Assembly: GCA_014218235.1 (NCBI GenBank)
Contig: CM024764.1
Location: 67,307,184-67,371,183, forward strand
Reading direction: 5' to 3'
Source of the DNA: Colocasia esculenta
Taxonomy: Eukaryota > Streptophyta > Magnoliopsida > Alismatales > Araceae
DNA length: 64,000 nt
Below the pieces are notes generated by a model that was not told where the DNA came from, ran no database searches, and saw only the letters and a program-made list of their open reading frames with translations. How positions within the stretch are numbered: the first letter of the stretch is position 1; every line of letters starts with the position of its first letter. The translations under genes and the position numbers were made by a program. This document shows, in pieces, positions 21,564 through 33,179 of this stretch.

Positions 21564-23160
21564 TGCTGGCCCACTTACGGTTGGTAGCCAGACTAACCTA
21601 GAGAGGGGGGTGAATAGGTAATCTGAAAAACTGAAACAAAAATCACCACTTGAAAATGTTTGGTTAGTCTAAATAAACGTGTGCAAAGAAATTAAAGGCA
21701 CGAAAGTAAGCACACAAGGAACACAGAGATTTATCCTGGTTCGGCCCTTCCAAATGGAAGTTCTACGTTTAGTCCCGAAGCAAACTCTTGGGATTTCACT
21801 AACCAAGAGCACAGTCCCCCTTTAGGACATACAACACCCAGCCCCTGCTAGTCTTCTTCTCTTTCCTGGGCAAGAAGGCAGCCCACTGTTTCACCTCAGC
21901 CAAGTGCCTCTTTTACGAGCTCAGAAGCAACTCAATGGTACACACCTCAGCATGTCTTCCTTTCTAATCAAGGGAACACTGGTACAGACCTTAGATGGTC
22001 ACCACCAGGCGCAAGCTGGTCTTCCCTTCTAATCAAGGGGAACACTTGCACAGCAAGCCTTCTCTTCCAACAGAAGAGGAACACTTCTGAACACAGAAGT
22101 AAGGACCTAAAGCCCCTAGATCAAGCTCTAGATAAACAATGAAATATTTGACCTGAAACTGAGCCTAAGAAGGAAAGAGTTTACAGGACAAGACTCTCCT
22201 TAGGCTAAACCCCCAGCTCTCTCTCTCTCTCTCTCTCTCTCAATACACAAAGACACATAGAGAGAGAATGAGGAAGAAGGAAGACAGCTTGAATGCTTCA
22301 ACTTGAACAGGCTCGAGCTCTCTTCTTTTCTTACTTGAGTGTGTATGGAGTTGGATGCTCACTGGATGTACACTCCTTGAATGATCTTCAGGTTCGCTCT
22401 CCCTTCTATTTTTTCTTTTGCTTCTCCCTTTTATGAAGCAGCTTTGAACAGATCCTTTGACAAATGGTCGTTGGAGCTCTCTGATTCATTACTCATCTTC
22501 TTCTTCATTTTTTTTCCTTTGAGTCTAACGGATTTCTTCTTGTGCCTACTGGCTACTTGGAATGGAGGAAGATATTCTAGCTAGTGTGCACTTCCAAGGA
22601 TGCCAGCAGTAGGTCCAAGATGTTGACTGTGTGTAGAGGTGGACCTGCAGACATTAAGTGCAAGGCAAATGATTAGACTGGCAAAGTCTTTTGTCAGGTG
22701 ACTCATACCTTTTTTTGTCTTTTGTCTGTATTTCCTGCAGATAGCTAGAAATAGAATGTAGGTGATTTTCTTTTGTTGCAGGAAGGAAGAGATCCTATGA
22801 GATAGGCAAAAAAGATCTTTAGTCAGAGAAATAATAAGTTAAAATATATGAAGTACATTTGAACTTTTATTTGGGCGTCAAAGATATTTTGAGAGGTTTG
22901 AAATATAGAGGCAATCGATGTTTCATAAAGGTAGTCAATGTTTAAATGAAAAACAATCGATGTTTAAGTGAAGCAGTCGATGTTCTAATGTATGTAATCG
23001 ATGATGACAATGTGTGTAATCGATGTTTGAATATAATCGATGTTTTGGACAATCGATGTTTAGGTGAAACATAATCGATGTTTAAGACAATCGATGTTTT
23101 AAGGTAATCGATGTTTAAGTGAACCGTAATCGATGTGAAAGCATAATCGATATTGACTTA
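21564..23160 (-). repeat. Copia-type (SIRE-like) LTR, probably solo or truncated
   Basis: On the + strand it starts TGCTGGCCC and carries AACCTAGAGAGGGGGGTGAA, then TTTATCCTGGTTCGGCCC and a CACTAACCAAG block, matching the solo LTR at 53277-54861 in order. Antisense orientation is inferred from the same layout in Co-S and from a CATAAAAGG-type box on the minus strand near 22427-22440. A CT microsatellite sits at 22216-22240. The right end abuts the Gy-D LTR fragment and was not resolved; no target duplication was found. Confidence 0.7.
22914..23151 (-). repeat. ATCGATG array (13 words)
   Basis: AATCGATG or one-base variants (GTCAAT, GTCGAT) start at 22914, 22934, 22956, 22976, 22997, 23019, 23036, 23052, 23074, 23090, 23107, 23129 and 23146. 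Distances are only 16-17 or 20-22 bp. It lies upstream of the proposed minus-strand TATA box, in U3. Confidence 0.9.
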
Positions 23161-24681
23161 AACTATGGCGAACCACGTCGTTTAAACCCGTTAACCCAAT
23201 AACTAGCTTGACCCGACTCTGTCTCCCGCGAACGTGTCGTAGCCTCGCAAGGGATATCACACACATGTCCGTGAAAACATAAAGGAACACACTGATATAT
23301 ATATATGATCCACAATGTCACACATATTTACATTGGATTTATATAGCCAAATTTCAACAAAAGTCAAGTAAGGTACAAGAGTCTGGGGCATACCCCGAGG
23401 TACAATTGGAAAAAGAACTACACTGCTGGAGGCGTCAGCCCAACTCCGCTGCGATGCGATTCTGAACTGGAAGACAGTAGAGTAACCTCCTACTCTCCTT
23501 CACCTGTAGGGAGTAAGGGTGAGCCTCGCAAGTCACTGGCTCAGTAGGGAAACTCCCCTAAAAACCGAGCAAACCAAACTCAAGTACGAAAGTAGAAAGC
23601 TACGCTAGCAATTTATAGCACAACTAAATAGGATATTAAAGCTGTAGATTTCACTTACCACTTACCATCATCATAAACCAACTTAATAAATGAACGGCAA
23701 AACCACAACTCGGTGCACGTGCTAAAGTAGAGTTTGCCACACTCGAGCCACGTAGACTAGTTCGCGACACCAACAACTGACTCAGACAAACCACACAGAT
23801 CTACCTCTCAGCCTCGCAGCCACGGACAAAAGGTCTAGCTACCGCTCCACTAGAAGAAGTCAAATAACTGTGGAGACCAACTAACACCACACCTGCAGAC
23901 CACACAGCCACAGGCCTATGCCTGACACCTCTAGGGACCCTGGCCTGAGCTCCCCAAAGTGAGGTACTGGAAACAGGACTAGCTGGGGACCAGTGATGTC
24001 TACTGGTGTCCGTACCCCCAACTACGAGCGCGCTACAAGCAACAGACAACAAACTCTCTCACCAGTCGTTGTCCCACTGTCATCTTTCCCTCAGCCGGAT
24101 GTACAACTCAAACACAGTAGTGAAGGTGTCCAGGATAGACGACACAGACCTCGACGGCACAACACAAGTACCAAAACAAGCCCTGAGCACAACACACGTG
24201 CTTGGCTCACACAGAACCTGGGGCACCCAACTGAAGAGGTAACCACGGTAGGCGTCGTACTACTTGCCACACACACACAAACCACGTGAACACCGCACAA
24301 AACCACATGAAACCTCACGTCAACCACGTGAACACCACACACTATCCACGTGGACAACACGCCAATCCCGTAAACCATTTACTAGCCTCGTAAACAGCAT
24401 GCTAGCCTCGTAAACAACACGCTCATAGAGAGTTACGGGTGCCAATGCACCGCTTATACTTGCCATACATATATAATGTCAATAATCGGATAATTCTACC
24501 GTTTAAACCATACTCAACATGACCTCTCGGCTAAGGTTGCGACGTAGGGTAGTGTCGCTTTCAGAATGCGACACCCCGATATGTCGCATTCATCACCTTA
24601 ATGCGACAGGTCGGCCTGTCGTGTTCATAACGTGACAGGGCGCTCTGTCGTCTTCACAGGCGAAAACCCTAATCTAGGGAA
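23161..24681 (-). repeat. Gy-D LTR fragment, antisense
   Basis: Reverse complement matches 16530-18053: the AACGGGTTTAA end, the cleft TCGCAAGGGATA block, the GAGGCTAGC repeats and the GC-rich centre. It stops at 24681, exactly where the Athila/Tat-type LTR begins; the remainder may lie beyond the window, which would make this the oldest layer of the nest. Confidence 0.75.
24552..24639 (-). repeat. TGTCGC/GCGACA inverted-repeat array
   Basis: Stems seen: GTGTCGC (24552-24558) with GCGACAC (24568-24574); TGTCGCATT (24582-24590) with AATGCGACA (24600-24608), a perfect 9-bp stem with 9-base loop; CCTGTC (24615-24620) with GACAGG (24634-24639). Confidence 0.85.
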
Positions 24682-25515
24682 TGATAATTGCACTGTTATT
24701 GATAATAATCATGTTATTTTATTTATTATGATCCTTAATTTTACACAAACTCATTGTCACTTTATTACAAAAAGATATTGATTAATCTCTGTTGTGTTGT
24801 ATTTTCAGGATTAATGTGCCAAGAAATGAAGTGTCAAATGGGCCAATGATTCAATGGATCAAGAGAGAATAATGAGAGACTTAATTTTTAAATATTCCAT
24901 CTTCTCTTTTTTTTAAAAAAACTCTTTCTCATTTTTAAACCCACTCTCCTATTTTCAAAAATATATTTCCTTAATCTCTCCTCCTTCCTATCTTTCTCTA
25001 TACTTTATAAACTCTCTTTCTCCTCTCTTTCTATTATCTTTCTCTCTTTCTCTCTTCTTCTTCTCCTCCGATCTCTCCTTCTCTTCTCACCCTCTCCTTC
25101 TCTTTCCTCTTCTCTCTCTCTATTGGCCCAGTTTCTTTCTTCAGTAGATATAAACAGCAGCAGCAAGGCGCTCGCACACCAGCCCGCTCGCGCCAGGCCC
25201 CGCCTACGCAGCCCGCCTGCGTAGCCCGCCAGCATCTGCGCCAGCGTCCGCCGCCCGTGCGCGCATCTGCCTGCGCCTGCGCACACCCGCGTCCGAGGCG
25301 CCAGCGTCCACACCCTCCTTCTCCTGCCACACATGCCCAGCCACCCCTCGCGCGCACGAGGCTGCTGCCTCCGCTCTAGCATTGTTGCATGCTACTGTAG
25401 CATTAGCTACAGTAGCGCCCACCTTCTCTCTCTCTCTCTCTATTTCTTCTCTCTCTCTCTCTCTCTTCGTCTCCATTGTTCTCTCCCGTTCTCTCTCTTC
25501 TCTCTCTCACGTCAT

Positions 25516-25548
<33 letters not shown>

Positions 25549-25918
25549 TGATTTTCTAATTTTCTTATTGTAATTATTGGTTATTTGTTTTAGTATAAAA
25601 CATTTCTTTGTAAACTCTTTTGCTTGTTAGTAGAATTTAATTTTAACCTGTTAATTTAGTTTCTTTCTATCTCCATTTCTCTCTTCTAATTTGTATCTTA
25701 AATTAGATTTATTTTTATCAAAGTAGTATAGGATTTAATTATAAAATTCTAAACACACTTTTTCTATTCAAAGAAACTCAAGGTTTTCAAAGTTAATAAT
25801 CTTTTTCCCCATGAATTCGACTCGGTCTCATCACTTAACTATTGTTAAAATCTTTAGTGTAGGTCGACTAATTTAAGATTGTTAGCCACGTGTTTAACGA
25901 CGCATTTGTGCGCTATCA
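24682..25918 (+). repeat. 5' LTR of the Athila/Tat-type element
   Basis: Starts TGATAATTGC where the Gy-D match stops and ends GTGCGCTATCA five bases before the primer site. About 1237 bp; only one copy is in the window, so the start rests on the junction and the inverted termini. Confidence 0.65.
25000..25552 (+). repeat. Pyrimidine tracts flanking a GC-rich CpG island-like block
   Basis: CT-rich runs at about 25000-25130 and 25424-25549 flank a GC-rich block (about 25155-25375) full of GCGCC, CGCGC and CCTGCG words, in an otherwise AT-rich LTR. Frames through it (for example 25005-25382 minus) are low-complexity artefacts. Confidence 0.85.
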
Positions 25919-25923
25919 ATTTT

Positions 25924-25941
25924 TGGCACCATTGCCGGGGA
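25924..25941 (+). other. Primer binding site (tRNA-Asp type)
   Basis: TGGCACCATTGCCGGGGA resembles the complement of the plant tRNA-Asp 3' end used by Athila/Tat elements; the two apparent differences are CpG to CpA changes. Confidence 0.8.
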
Positions 25942-27127
25942 ATTAGATTTTTAGTTTTGATAATCTTGGTGTCTTTTGTATATATTCATGCTAACATTTT
26001 CTTTCTTTTTGCAGGTGTCAAACAAAAAATTGAAAAAAGCCTGAAAATAAAATGGAGAATCTGTTAGAAATCTGTCGCTGAAAGCAAGATCTGTAGGTAA
26101 AAAATTCTGCTTTGGAAAAAAAATCCGAAAACTGCAAGAAAAATCAGAAAACAAAGGTAAGTTGTGAGTTTCTATCTCTCTATCATTCTTTCTATTTGTT
26201 TTAATTTTCAAAAGAATGAGGGATTGCGTTGGAGGTATGTACCCTTAAAACCTCCTTGATTGAGTTTCCTTTTCTTAGTTGCCATGTTTAGATAATTAAT
26301 TTAAAAAAAATAAAAAAAAATCAATCACTTGAATCCAATAAAAGATGTCATGTCAAGATTAGAACCTTCCATCTTTAGGACATGCATCATTTAGACTTCC
26401 ATCTTAGGTAATTCTTTTTTTTTTGAAAAGTTTCCTTTCTTGTCGAAGATTGCAGGAGGCAAGGTGAGATTCTCAACTTTTAAATGCATGATCATGCATT
26501 GCCATGCTTGCATAGAACGCCTTGCTTGATGTTGTGGTGTGCACATCATTACTAAAAATATTTAAGGGCAGTTTCCTTAACAAGATAAGGTGGGGATTGA
26601 TCACCCTTCCTTAGCCCACAAACCACAAACTTCCTGCATCTTTGCATTCCCAAGCCCAATAAAAGAAAGTAGAAACTTGACTTAGGGTTCGCTTGAGACT
26701 TAGGCCCACTTGGGCCACTATCAGTTTGGAGATGGTGTCTAAGGCTAGAGGTTCATAGGCAAACGCCTAAGGGGACAAGTGGTTACTTAATTAGGTCCCT
26801 GAGAGCAGGGGGAACCTCCCACTTTCCCACCTCTTACCTGGCCAGTTAACGGGCTTGAGAGTGGATTTGAGCTAGGCCTCAGTTGATTAGTGAGAAACAA
26901 ATGTTTATGGCTAGGGAACCTTAGGTGTCATAGGATTAATGTGCTAACTTATTTGAAAATAAAAAAAATAAAATATTTCAAAACAAAAAAATAAAAATAA
27001 AAAAAAGGATTTTGGGGTTGACAATCATGTTATGAAATGGCACATCAATTGGGCAAATTGGATCAGCCAATTATGGTATTCACTCTCAACCTAACCATTT
27101 TATCATAAACCTCTACTTACCAGTTCA
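25942..27127 (+). other. Leader of the Athila/Tat-type element
   Basis: About 1.2 kb of AT-rich DNA with A runs near 26300 and 26960-27005. No gene seen. A frame on the minus strand (25951-26211) is a chance frame. Confidence 0.5.
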
Positions 27128-27484
27128 ATGGCTCAAATGGACTCAAGCCCATCTGATTCATGGTCACCAATTACAGATCACATGAATGAGTCGGGGTGGA
27201 TGAACTATGTTGACCCACTTTATACCTCATCACCTCCTTCAACCCAAGAACAGACCCAAAATTTTCAAGTGTCATCAACACCCACTCCTTACTTAAAAGT
27301 TGACCAAGGTGTCTCCCCTGAGAAATTGAGTTTACTCTACCAAGATCCTCAAGGAGAAATTCAAGGACCCTTTCTAGGTGCTGAAATCATATCATGGTTT
27401 GATCAAAAACATTTTGGCATTGATCTGCCTGTGTGCTTAGCAAATGCTCCTGAAGGCACACCTTTCAACAACTTGGAGAAGTAA
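27128..27484 (+). CDS. GYF-domain frame captured in a retrotransposon
   Basis: The 118-residue frame starts at ATG 27128 (MAQMDSSPSDSW). Residues ~62-115 form a GYF domain: LYQDPQGEIQGPF, then ISWFDQKHFGIDLPV, then PEGTPFNNLE. This matches the plant GIGYF/EXA1-like pattern (Y-x-DPQG-x-IQGPF ... WF-x3-[YF]F-x-IDL). GYF domains bind proline-rich peptides, and in plants such proteins act with 4E-type cap-binding factors in translational control. The Gly-Tyr of the name motif is Lys-His here (KHF). The TAA is at 27482-27484, but the GYF-like sequence seems to continue in another frame (MPYFTLRD, 27487-27510), pointing to a one-base frameshift. The N-terminal 60 residues are Ser/Thr/Pro-rich and unrecognised. 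Capture of a host gene is inferred. Confidence 0.7.
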   Translation: MAQMDSSPSDSWSPITDHMNESGWMNYVDPLYTSSPPSTQEQTQNFQVSSTPTPYLKVDQGVSPEKLSLLYQDPQGEIQGPFLGAEIISWFDQKHFGIDLPVCLANAPEGTPFNNLEK

Positions 27485-28758
27485 TGCCATATTTTACACT
27501 TAGAGATCAACATATTTTGGCTCAAGCCCAAAGTCAACCTATCCACAACTTTCAACATTGGGCCCAATTTCAGATTGATATCATGATAAAGTCATTATGA
27601 GGGACAACATGCATATCCACAGCCCACTTATACATCTCCCTCGCAATCAAGCCTCTTTGATGACCAATTTGGGCAATTTATGCAAAACTTCCATGATAAT
27701 CAACAAGTCTTTGAGCAAACATTCACCCAACAACAACAAGAATTAGAGCAATCCTTTGTCAAAACTGACCTCCTGATTGCTCAACTCATAGAAATCAAAA
27801 GGAGGAAAGATGGACAATCACCATGTCAACCCATTGACAATCATGAACATCATTATCTTGATTGTGACCAACAACTTGATTCTCAAATTCCATTCGAAAC
27901 TTCTCAGTCCAATATGATTGTGGACCTACCCACTTGGAAAATGAGAAATAATATTAATGAGTCAAATCAAGAGGAGATGGGTGCCACTAAAAATCAATCC
28001 ATAGTCTTGGCCCAATTTGAAACTGATCATCAAGAAGACTTCATCCATAATGTCATGTTTGAGGAAAGCTCTAGTGAGTTAGCTGAACTCAAGTTGGGGG
28101 GGAGAAGAGAAAGAATGTCATCTAGATGTTGAGTCCAAGTTTGATGTGACATTGTTTGAAGTGGGTGACGAAGAAGAGGTGAGTGTGGAGAAAGAGCTGG
28201 GTGTAATCATCAATCATTCTTCTTGGTTAAGAGAAGAATTAGAAATTCTACCTGAAGTCCACATTGACTGGGTCTCTCTTGATTTTGAGAAAGACATGAA
28301 ACTCCTATCTCTCCCTGACCTTGGCAAATCCAATATGTTCGTGGACAGGCTACCACTAGCTGATTGGTCAACTACACTTGAACCTTTTAAGCATCTTGTG
28401 TTGAAAGTCATTTATTCCAGATCATGCTACTATCTTTGACACAAGTTAGCCTATGGAGTTCAAGCAATACTCTGAGAATTCAACTCAATCTAACCTCAAC
28501 ATCATTAAAGAGGATCTAAAAATGGAAGTTGTGGGTGAAAATGGTGAAAATAATAAAGTCTGCATTGATGTGTTCAACACATACAAAGATCTTAAGTGTA
28601 CAAATGAAAATTTCTTAATTGAAGATATGATCTTGAGTGCCTCAATTTCTCTATCACTTACTGATCTGCAAGGTACGTGTGGACCACTTGACCCACCATG
28701 GTTGATGATGCCTTATAAAGCAAGAATTTGGCGTCAATTGATTGGGGGTGTTACGTGA
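27485..28758 (+). pseudogene. Continuation of the GYF-bearing frame, broken
   Basis: Three open pieces (27680-28132, 28146-28439, 28453-28758) with the same composition follow one another across short breaks. The first has a Gln-rich, probably coiled-coil segment (QQVFEQTFTQQQQELEQSF) and long acidic stretches; the others are acidic and unrecognised. The last ends PPWLMMPYKARIWRQLIGGV at 28758, about 50 bp before the GGGAGGCAACCCAA motif. I read them as one ancestral protein of roughly 540 residues with frameshifts and stops; no retroviral domain is visible. Confidence 0.55.
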
Positions 28759-29633
28759 GGCTGTTACCTCCATGTGTCTGGCTGAAGACATTAAACTTAG
28801 CGCTTGTTGGGAGGCAACCCAATATTTTTAGAAAAATTGATTTCTATTGATTTAGTTTTTATTTTGTGTCTTAGGTGTTTGTTGTCCCACTATCCTTTGA
28901 TGAAGCTAGTGTGCAACCACCTCATGTGATCATCAGGTTGCATCTTTCCTTTCTTAACTTACATTGACTTTATTCTATTTCATCACTTTTATGCCATTGA
29001 GGACAATGTCATTTAAGTTGGGGGAAGAGACAAATTGTATTTCAAATTTTTGTCCCTAACGTTGTGCTTCATTTTTCATATTTCATGCAAGAAATTTTTT
29101 TTTTTTTAGCTTGACTCATAGTGTGTACTTGTGAAGGTGGTGAGTTGAAGGGGTGAGTTAACTAGTTATGTTTTTAGCATCTTCCTCAAAATACATTTGA
29201 AATTTCATCAACATAGAAAAGTATTATTAGGAGCTATTCAAATGGATGATGAGAGTTTTACCTAACATTCAGGCTGATTGATTAATATTCTACACTTTTA
29301 TTGAAGACAAATCATGGGGAAAAAGCTACCTGCCTATAAATAAATGTGAAAATGTGAGCAATAGCGAAAAAAAATATGGGACATATCTCAGATCTTAGTA
29401 ACCGGGCCTGCTTCTCCTAAGGCAAGAGTTGAGGCTCGCGTCAAAAAGTGAAGGGAGGTGCAACATCATGTAACTGAAAAAGAAAAGAGCAAAAAGCATG
29501 AAAAAAAAAAAGAACTAGGTAGAGTGGAAGCTACCTGTAATCCGAGGATCGAATTTAAGGAGTGTAGAGTTGATATCATCTTTGAGTGATAGGTAAAAAT
29601 CCCATGCATTCTCTTTTTGATGCTCAAACATTG
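28759..29633 (+). other. 3' untranslated region of the Athila/Tat-type element
   Basis: Contains GGGAGGCAACCCAA at 28809-28822, AAGTTGGGGGAAGAGAC (polypurine-like) at 29015-29031, T and A runs at 29096 and 29500, and no gene. The last five bases (cattg, 29629-29633) would be the left target duplication of the Gy-C array. Confidence 0.6.
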
Positions 29634-32600
29634 TGTCACGTCTTGAGAATTACGCAGCAGATATTAATAATAATTCGGAAATAATTCAAGATGATAACTC
29701 GAGACGTGGACAGTCGGCAAATAAGCCTCTAGCTAGCACGCACTAAATGTGTATCAACACAACATCATAATAAGGCCCAAATGTTGAACTCAATAAAAAT
29801 TGTATTCAAATCTCATTCTATTGTATGGAAACTATTACAGGACTAAGACTCAAATAAAGGGAAATTACACTTTTATTCCTCACTTCCTACTACATGAATC
29901 TAACACTCGAGCAAACTACTATTACTAGACTCATAGTTGGAACGCTCATCACTCGGACTCATTCCCATCCTCGACTTGATCTTCCTCTTGAATTCATAGT
30001 CACCTAGATTGGGTAAAGTAGGGGATGAGCAAACTAGCCTAGTAGGATTTATATCTCAATGTGCGGGCAATGATATAAGTGATTAGCAATTTAGAACTAG
30101 GTAAGCACGATGAATGATATGCAAGTACGAATAAAACTCGTTAAAACATGAAACAAGCTAGAGAGAGTGATTATGATAGAACAAGATTTGTGAACCAGAT
30201 GACAAGATAGAACTAGCAACAGATCACTTTGTACAAGCACGCAAGATTTCACTTGATGTCAAGAACACAAGATATCACTATTTGCAATCAATGCAGGATG
30301 GCCATATCACGCAAGCAAGCAAGCAAGAATGTACAAGCATGATAATGTAACACTAATATGGCATGTAGACACTAATGTACACCAAGAAAAGATCCATCAA
30401 GAATGTACACCAGGACACGTGTATGTGGTTATTGTATCTATCATTCAACAAGCAAGCAAGACTCCCAGTGCAGATGTAACGCCAGTAATCATTATACCCC
30501 ATGGTTAACAGTATATTTATGACTCTCTGTCATTGGGGCTATACTGGAGCCCTTGGACACTCGCCGTGCCCGGTCAGCATCTCATGTAAAATTTAAATGT
30601 AGATACCCACAATCATTAATAATGGCCAGTGAGAGTTTCAAAATGTAGCATGTGTAACCTCATGTCATGATGATGATGGGAACAAGTAATAAGTAATTGA
30701 ACATGATTTCATGATAACAATGGTCAAGAGATAAATTCGGCAGCATAACAGTATGATTTATACTTTAATTTAATCTTTACATTAATGGCTTTAGTCTAGA
30801 TTGTAAATCACACTCACGAAAATAAGAAGAGAAAGGAAGTGCACGCTATCTCCAAGGAACTTCAATGGTACAACCAACTCCTCGGCCATGTGGGAATCCA
30901 TGGTCAGAGGAGATTTACGGAGGCCTTGGAGAAAAGGTCACCAGTCTACCGATTCGGAATGACCAATAGAGAGCTTCAGAATTTCCAAGAAAGGGCTGCC
31001 TAACAGTGCAAGTGTGTAGTGATGTACGCATCTCAACCACAACCATCGGTTTTAAACTTGCGGAAAACCCTTAACATGATGGCACGAATTGAACAATGCA
31101 TTTAACTACACATGGGTTTGCAAGATTTTAAGAATAATAATTATTATTTAAAACATGGTAGAATAATGGAAAGATTGAATCACAAGTTGCATGAATGGAT
31201 CATAACATTTAAAGAGTAATTAGAATAACCTTCATGTAATTAAAACTTTTAAATGGGTTAACCACTTTTAAGCCATTAAATAACCATCATGCAATGATCA
31301 GACCTAAGACATGTGAATTACACACTAAATATCATATTTAAATAGACCTCAGGTATAGCGGTGAGATTTGCAAGAAAATAAGTGGTTTCATGTAAAAATC
31401 CTGAGATCGCGACGGACACTGGTAAAGGTCGTGATGGGGTCAGACCAGAACGCGACAAGGGGATGTGAAGAATGCGACAAGGCAGTCAGAACAGGCAGAG
31501 AGATAGTGACGGGGCGCTCGTTGCGTTCAGAACACGACGGGTTTGCTGTCGCGACAAGACCTCAGAATGCGGCCTATCGGTGTTAAACCAACCTAGACAT
31601 GCAAGGGTGCTTCCAGTAAATTGGAATTATAAAACCATGATGGTTTCAACAGGCTTTAATCAAGTCCAACACAAACGTAAAACCAAGTGCAACATGAAAA
31701 TGTAGTGTCATGCAGAGACCCTCTTATCATGCTTATAACTCTCTAACTAATGACATTTAGACAAAATGTTCAACACACGATATGACGATGAGAACTAGTA
31801 GAAAAACATTCATGTTGTGAGTTTGCTCTAATTCGGTCCCAAATCACATGCAACATATAAAGAACAGAAAAAGCCCTGACAGTGCACGACGTGGGGAAAA
31901 CGCTTATAGCTCAAAATCTACTCATTGGAATTCGATGAAACCAGTGAGAAATGAAAGTTAACTTGATAATCTACACATTGGTATAGGATATGTTAAGGTT
32001 TGACCCGAGAAAACCTATCTTCTGGGTTGAAGAAGTCCCATTTTTTCAGAAAACCCGTGTTCAGACCACTTGGAGGAAAACGCTTAATACTCCGTGTATA
32101 CTGCATGGAATTAAGGCATTCCACTTGGGTTAAGATGTAGACTTGACCCTCTTTCCAGGGGTATAAACCTTGCAAGGTTTGGTTTAGGTTCGGCCTACCT
32201 TTGATTGGCTTCAAGTGGACGGTTTGTGCAGGTCGTAGCAGACGAATGGGGGAAGAAGATGTCCTTCTTGTGGTCGATCCACAGCTCCCCAGCCCCCAAG
32301 AGCTCCTCCACACGACCCCAGCAAGTTGTAAACTCGTTCCTAGGGTTTGGGTGAAGAGTATTTAAGCAACCAAGGTTTTTAGGAGTCCTATTGTAACTAG
32401 GAAAGAAGGGTTGCGGGATTGGCTTGTGTCTTTCCAAAATTTGAAGATCTCTCCCTCCATTAGAGAGTCTTGGCCATCAAGCAACCTCCATGGGTGGGTA
32501 GGCATGAATTTGGGTTGCCAAGAGTGCAAGATCTCTTCCCAATTCAACTCTAATTGCCTCTTTCTAATTTCAGCTAATTTAAGTTACGAATTTCCATGCA

Positions 32601-33168
32601 TTTTCTAGCTTCATATGATTTTTGGGTCATATGTGGTCCATTGGCTCAATTATGATATTGGTTTATTAATATATAATGTTGGGAGTCTCTCCAACACTTT
32701 TATTAAATTTTTGATTACGTCGTATTTTCGTGTTAACGGTTTTCCGACTTGTTTCCTAATTTGGATAATCGGTCACAATAACTCTTAAACCTAGTCCAAA
32801 TGATTTTTATTGACCTAAATTTATTGATGGGTCATTAGAGGATATTATTTTAAGTCCGTATATGATTTTTATTTAATTTTCTGGCTCATCCAAGTACGTG
32901 TGATAATGATTTTTGACTTATTAATGAATTATGATAATAAGTCGTGAAACACTTTAAACTTGGCTAATCCGATTTTTATTGGCACAAATTTCTTTGTGGA
33001 ACATTTAGGAATAATGTGTGGGGTTGATTTATAATTTTTATGAATTTTTCCGATGTGTCTTAGCACATACGATAATGATTCGTATGTTTTAAATACTTTG
33101 ATATTATGGAAATTATTTATTTCCATTTATTCGAATTTTTATATAGTTAAAATTTCTGGGGTGTTACA
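29634..33168 (-). repeat. Gy-C copy 1 3' LTR (3535 bp)
   Basis: On the + strand it starts TGTCACGTC and ends GGGTGTTACA; to its right is CCCTCCCCCACTTAAGAGA, the complement of the polypurine tract. Versus 58638-62317 it lacks about 145 bp near 31580 and shows many substitutions, so the array is much older than Gy-A. A TATTTAAG at 32359-32366 may be a minus-strand TATA box. Confidence 0.92.
31406..31580 (-). repeat. TCGCGAC word array, decayed copy
   Basis: Same array as 60415-60598 with CpG transitions, for example GGTCGTGATGG against GGTCGCGACGG and CGTTGCG against CGTCGCG. Its right end is cut by the 145-bp deletion. Confidence 0.85.
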
Positions 33169-33179
33169 CCCTCCCCCAC

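Larger units (their letters stand above)
24682..29633 (+). mobile_element. Athila/Tat-type Ty3/gypsy derivative carrying a GYF-domain frame, 3' end cut
   Basis: The parts are an LTR with TGATAA/TATCA ends, a tRNA-Asp-type primer site, a ~1.2-kb leader, and a frame with a GYF domain instead of gag-pol. A 3' region follows with GGGAGGCAACCCAA (28809) and ATTGAGGACAATGTCATTTAAGTTGGGGGAA-type sequence (28996-29026), both habitual in Athila/Tat elements. No protease, RT, RNase H or integrase was found, so it is non-autonomous. It is cut at 29633 by the Gy-C array; its 3' LTR would lie beyond the right edge. Confidence 0.75.

Noticed and set aside
25005..25476. Arg/Ala-rich minus-strand frames
   Set aside because: Product of CT tracts and a GC-rich block inside an LTR; several frames are open at once.
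32195..32437. Minus-strand frames of 80-106 aa, repeated at 61124-61589
   Set aside because: They are the same segment of the two Gy-C LTRs; weak frames without a domain, differing between LTRs as noncoding DNA would.
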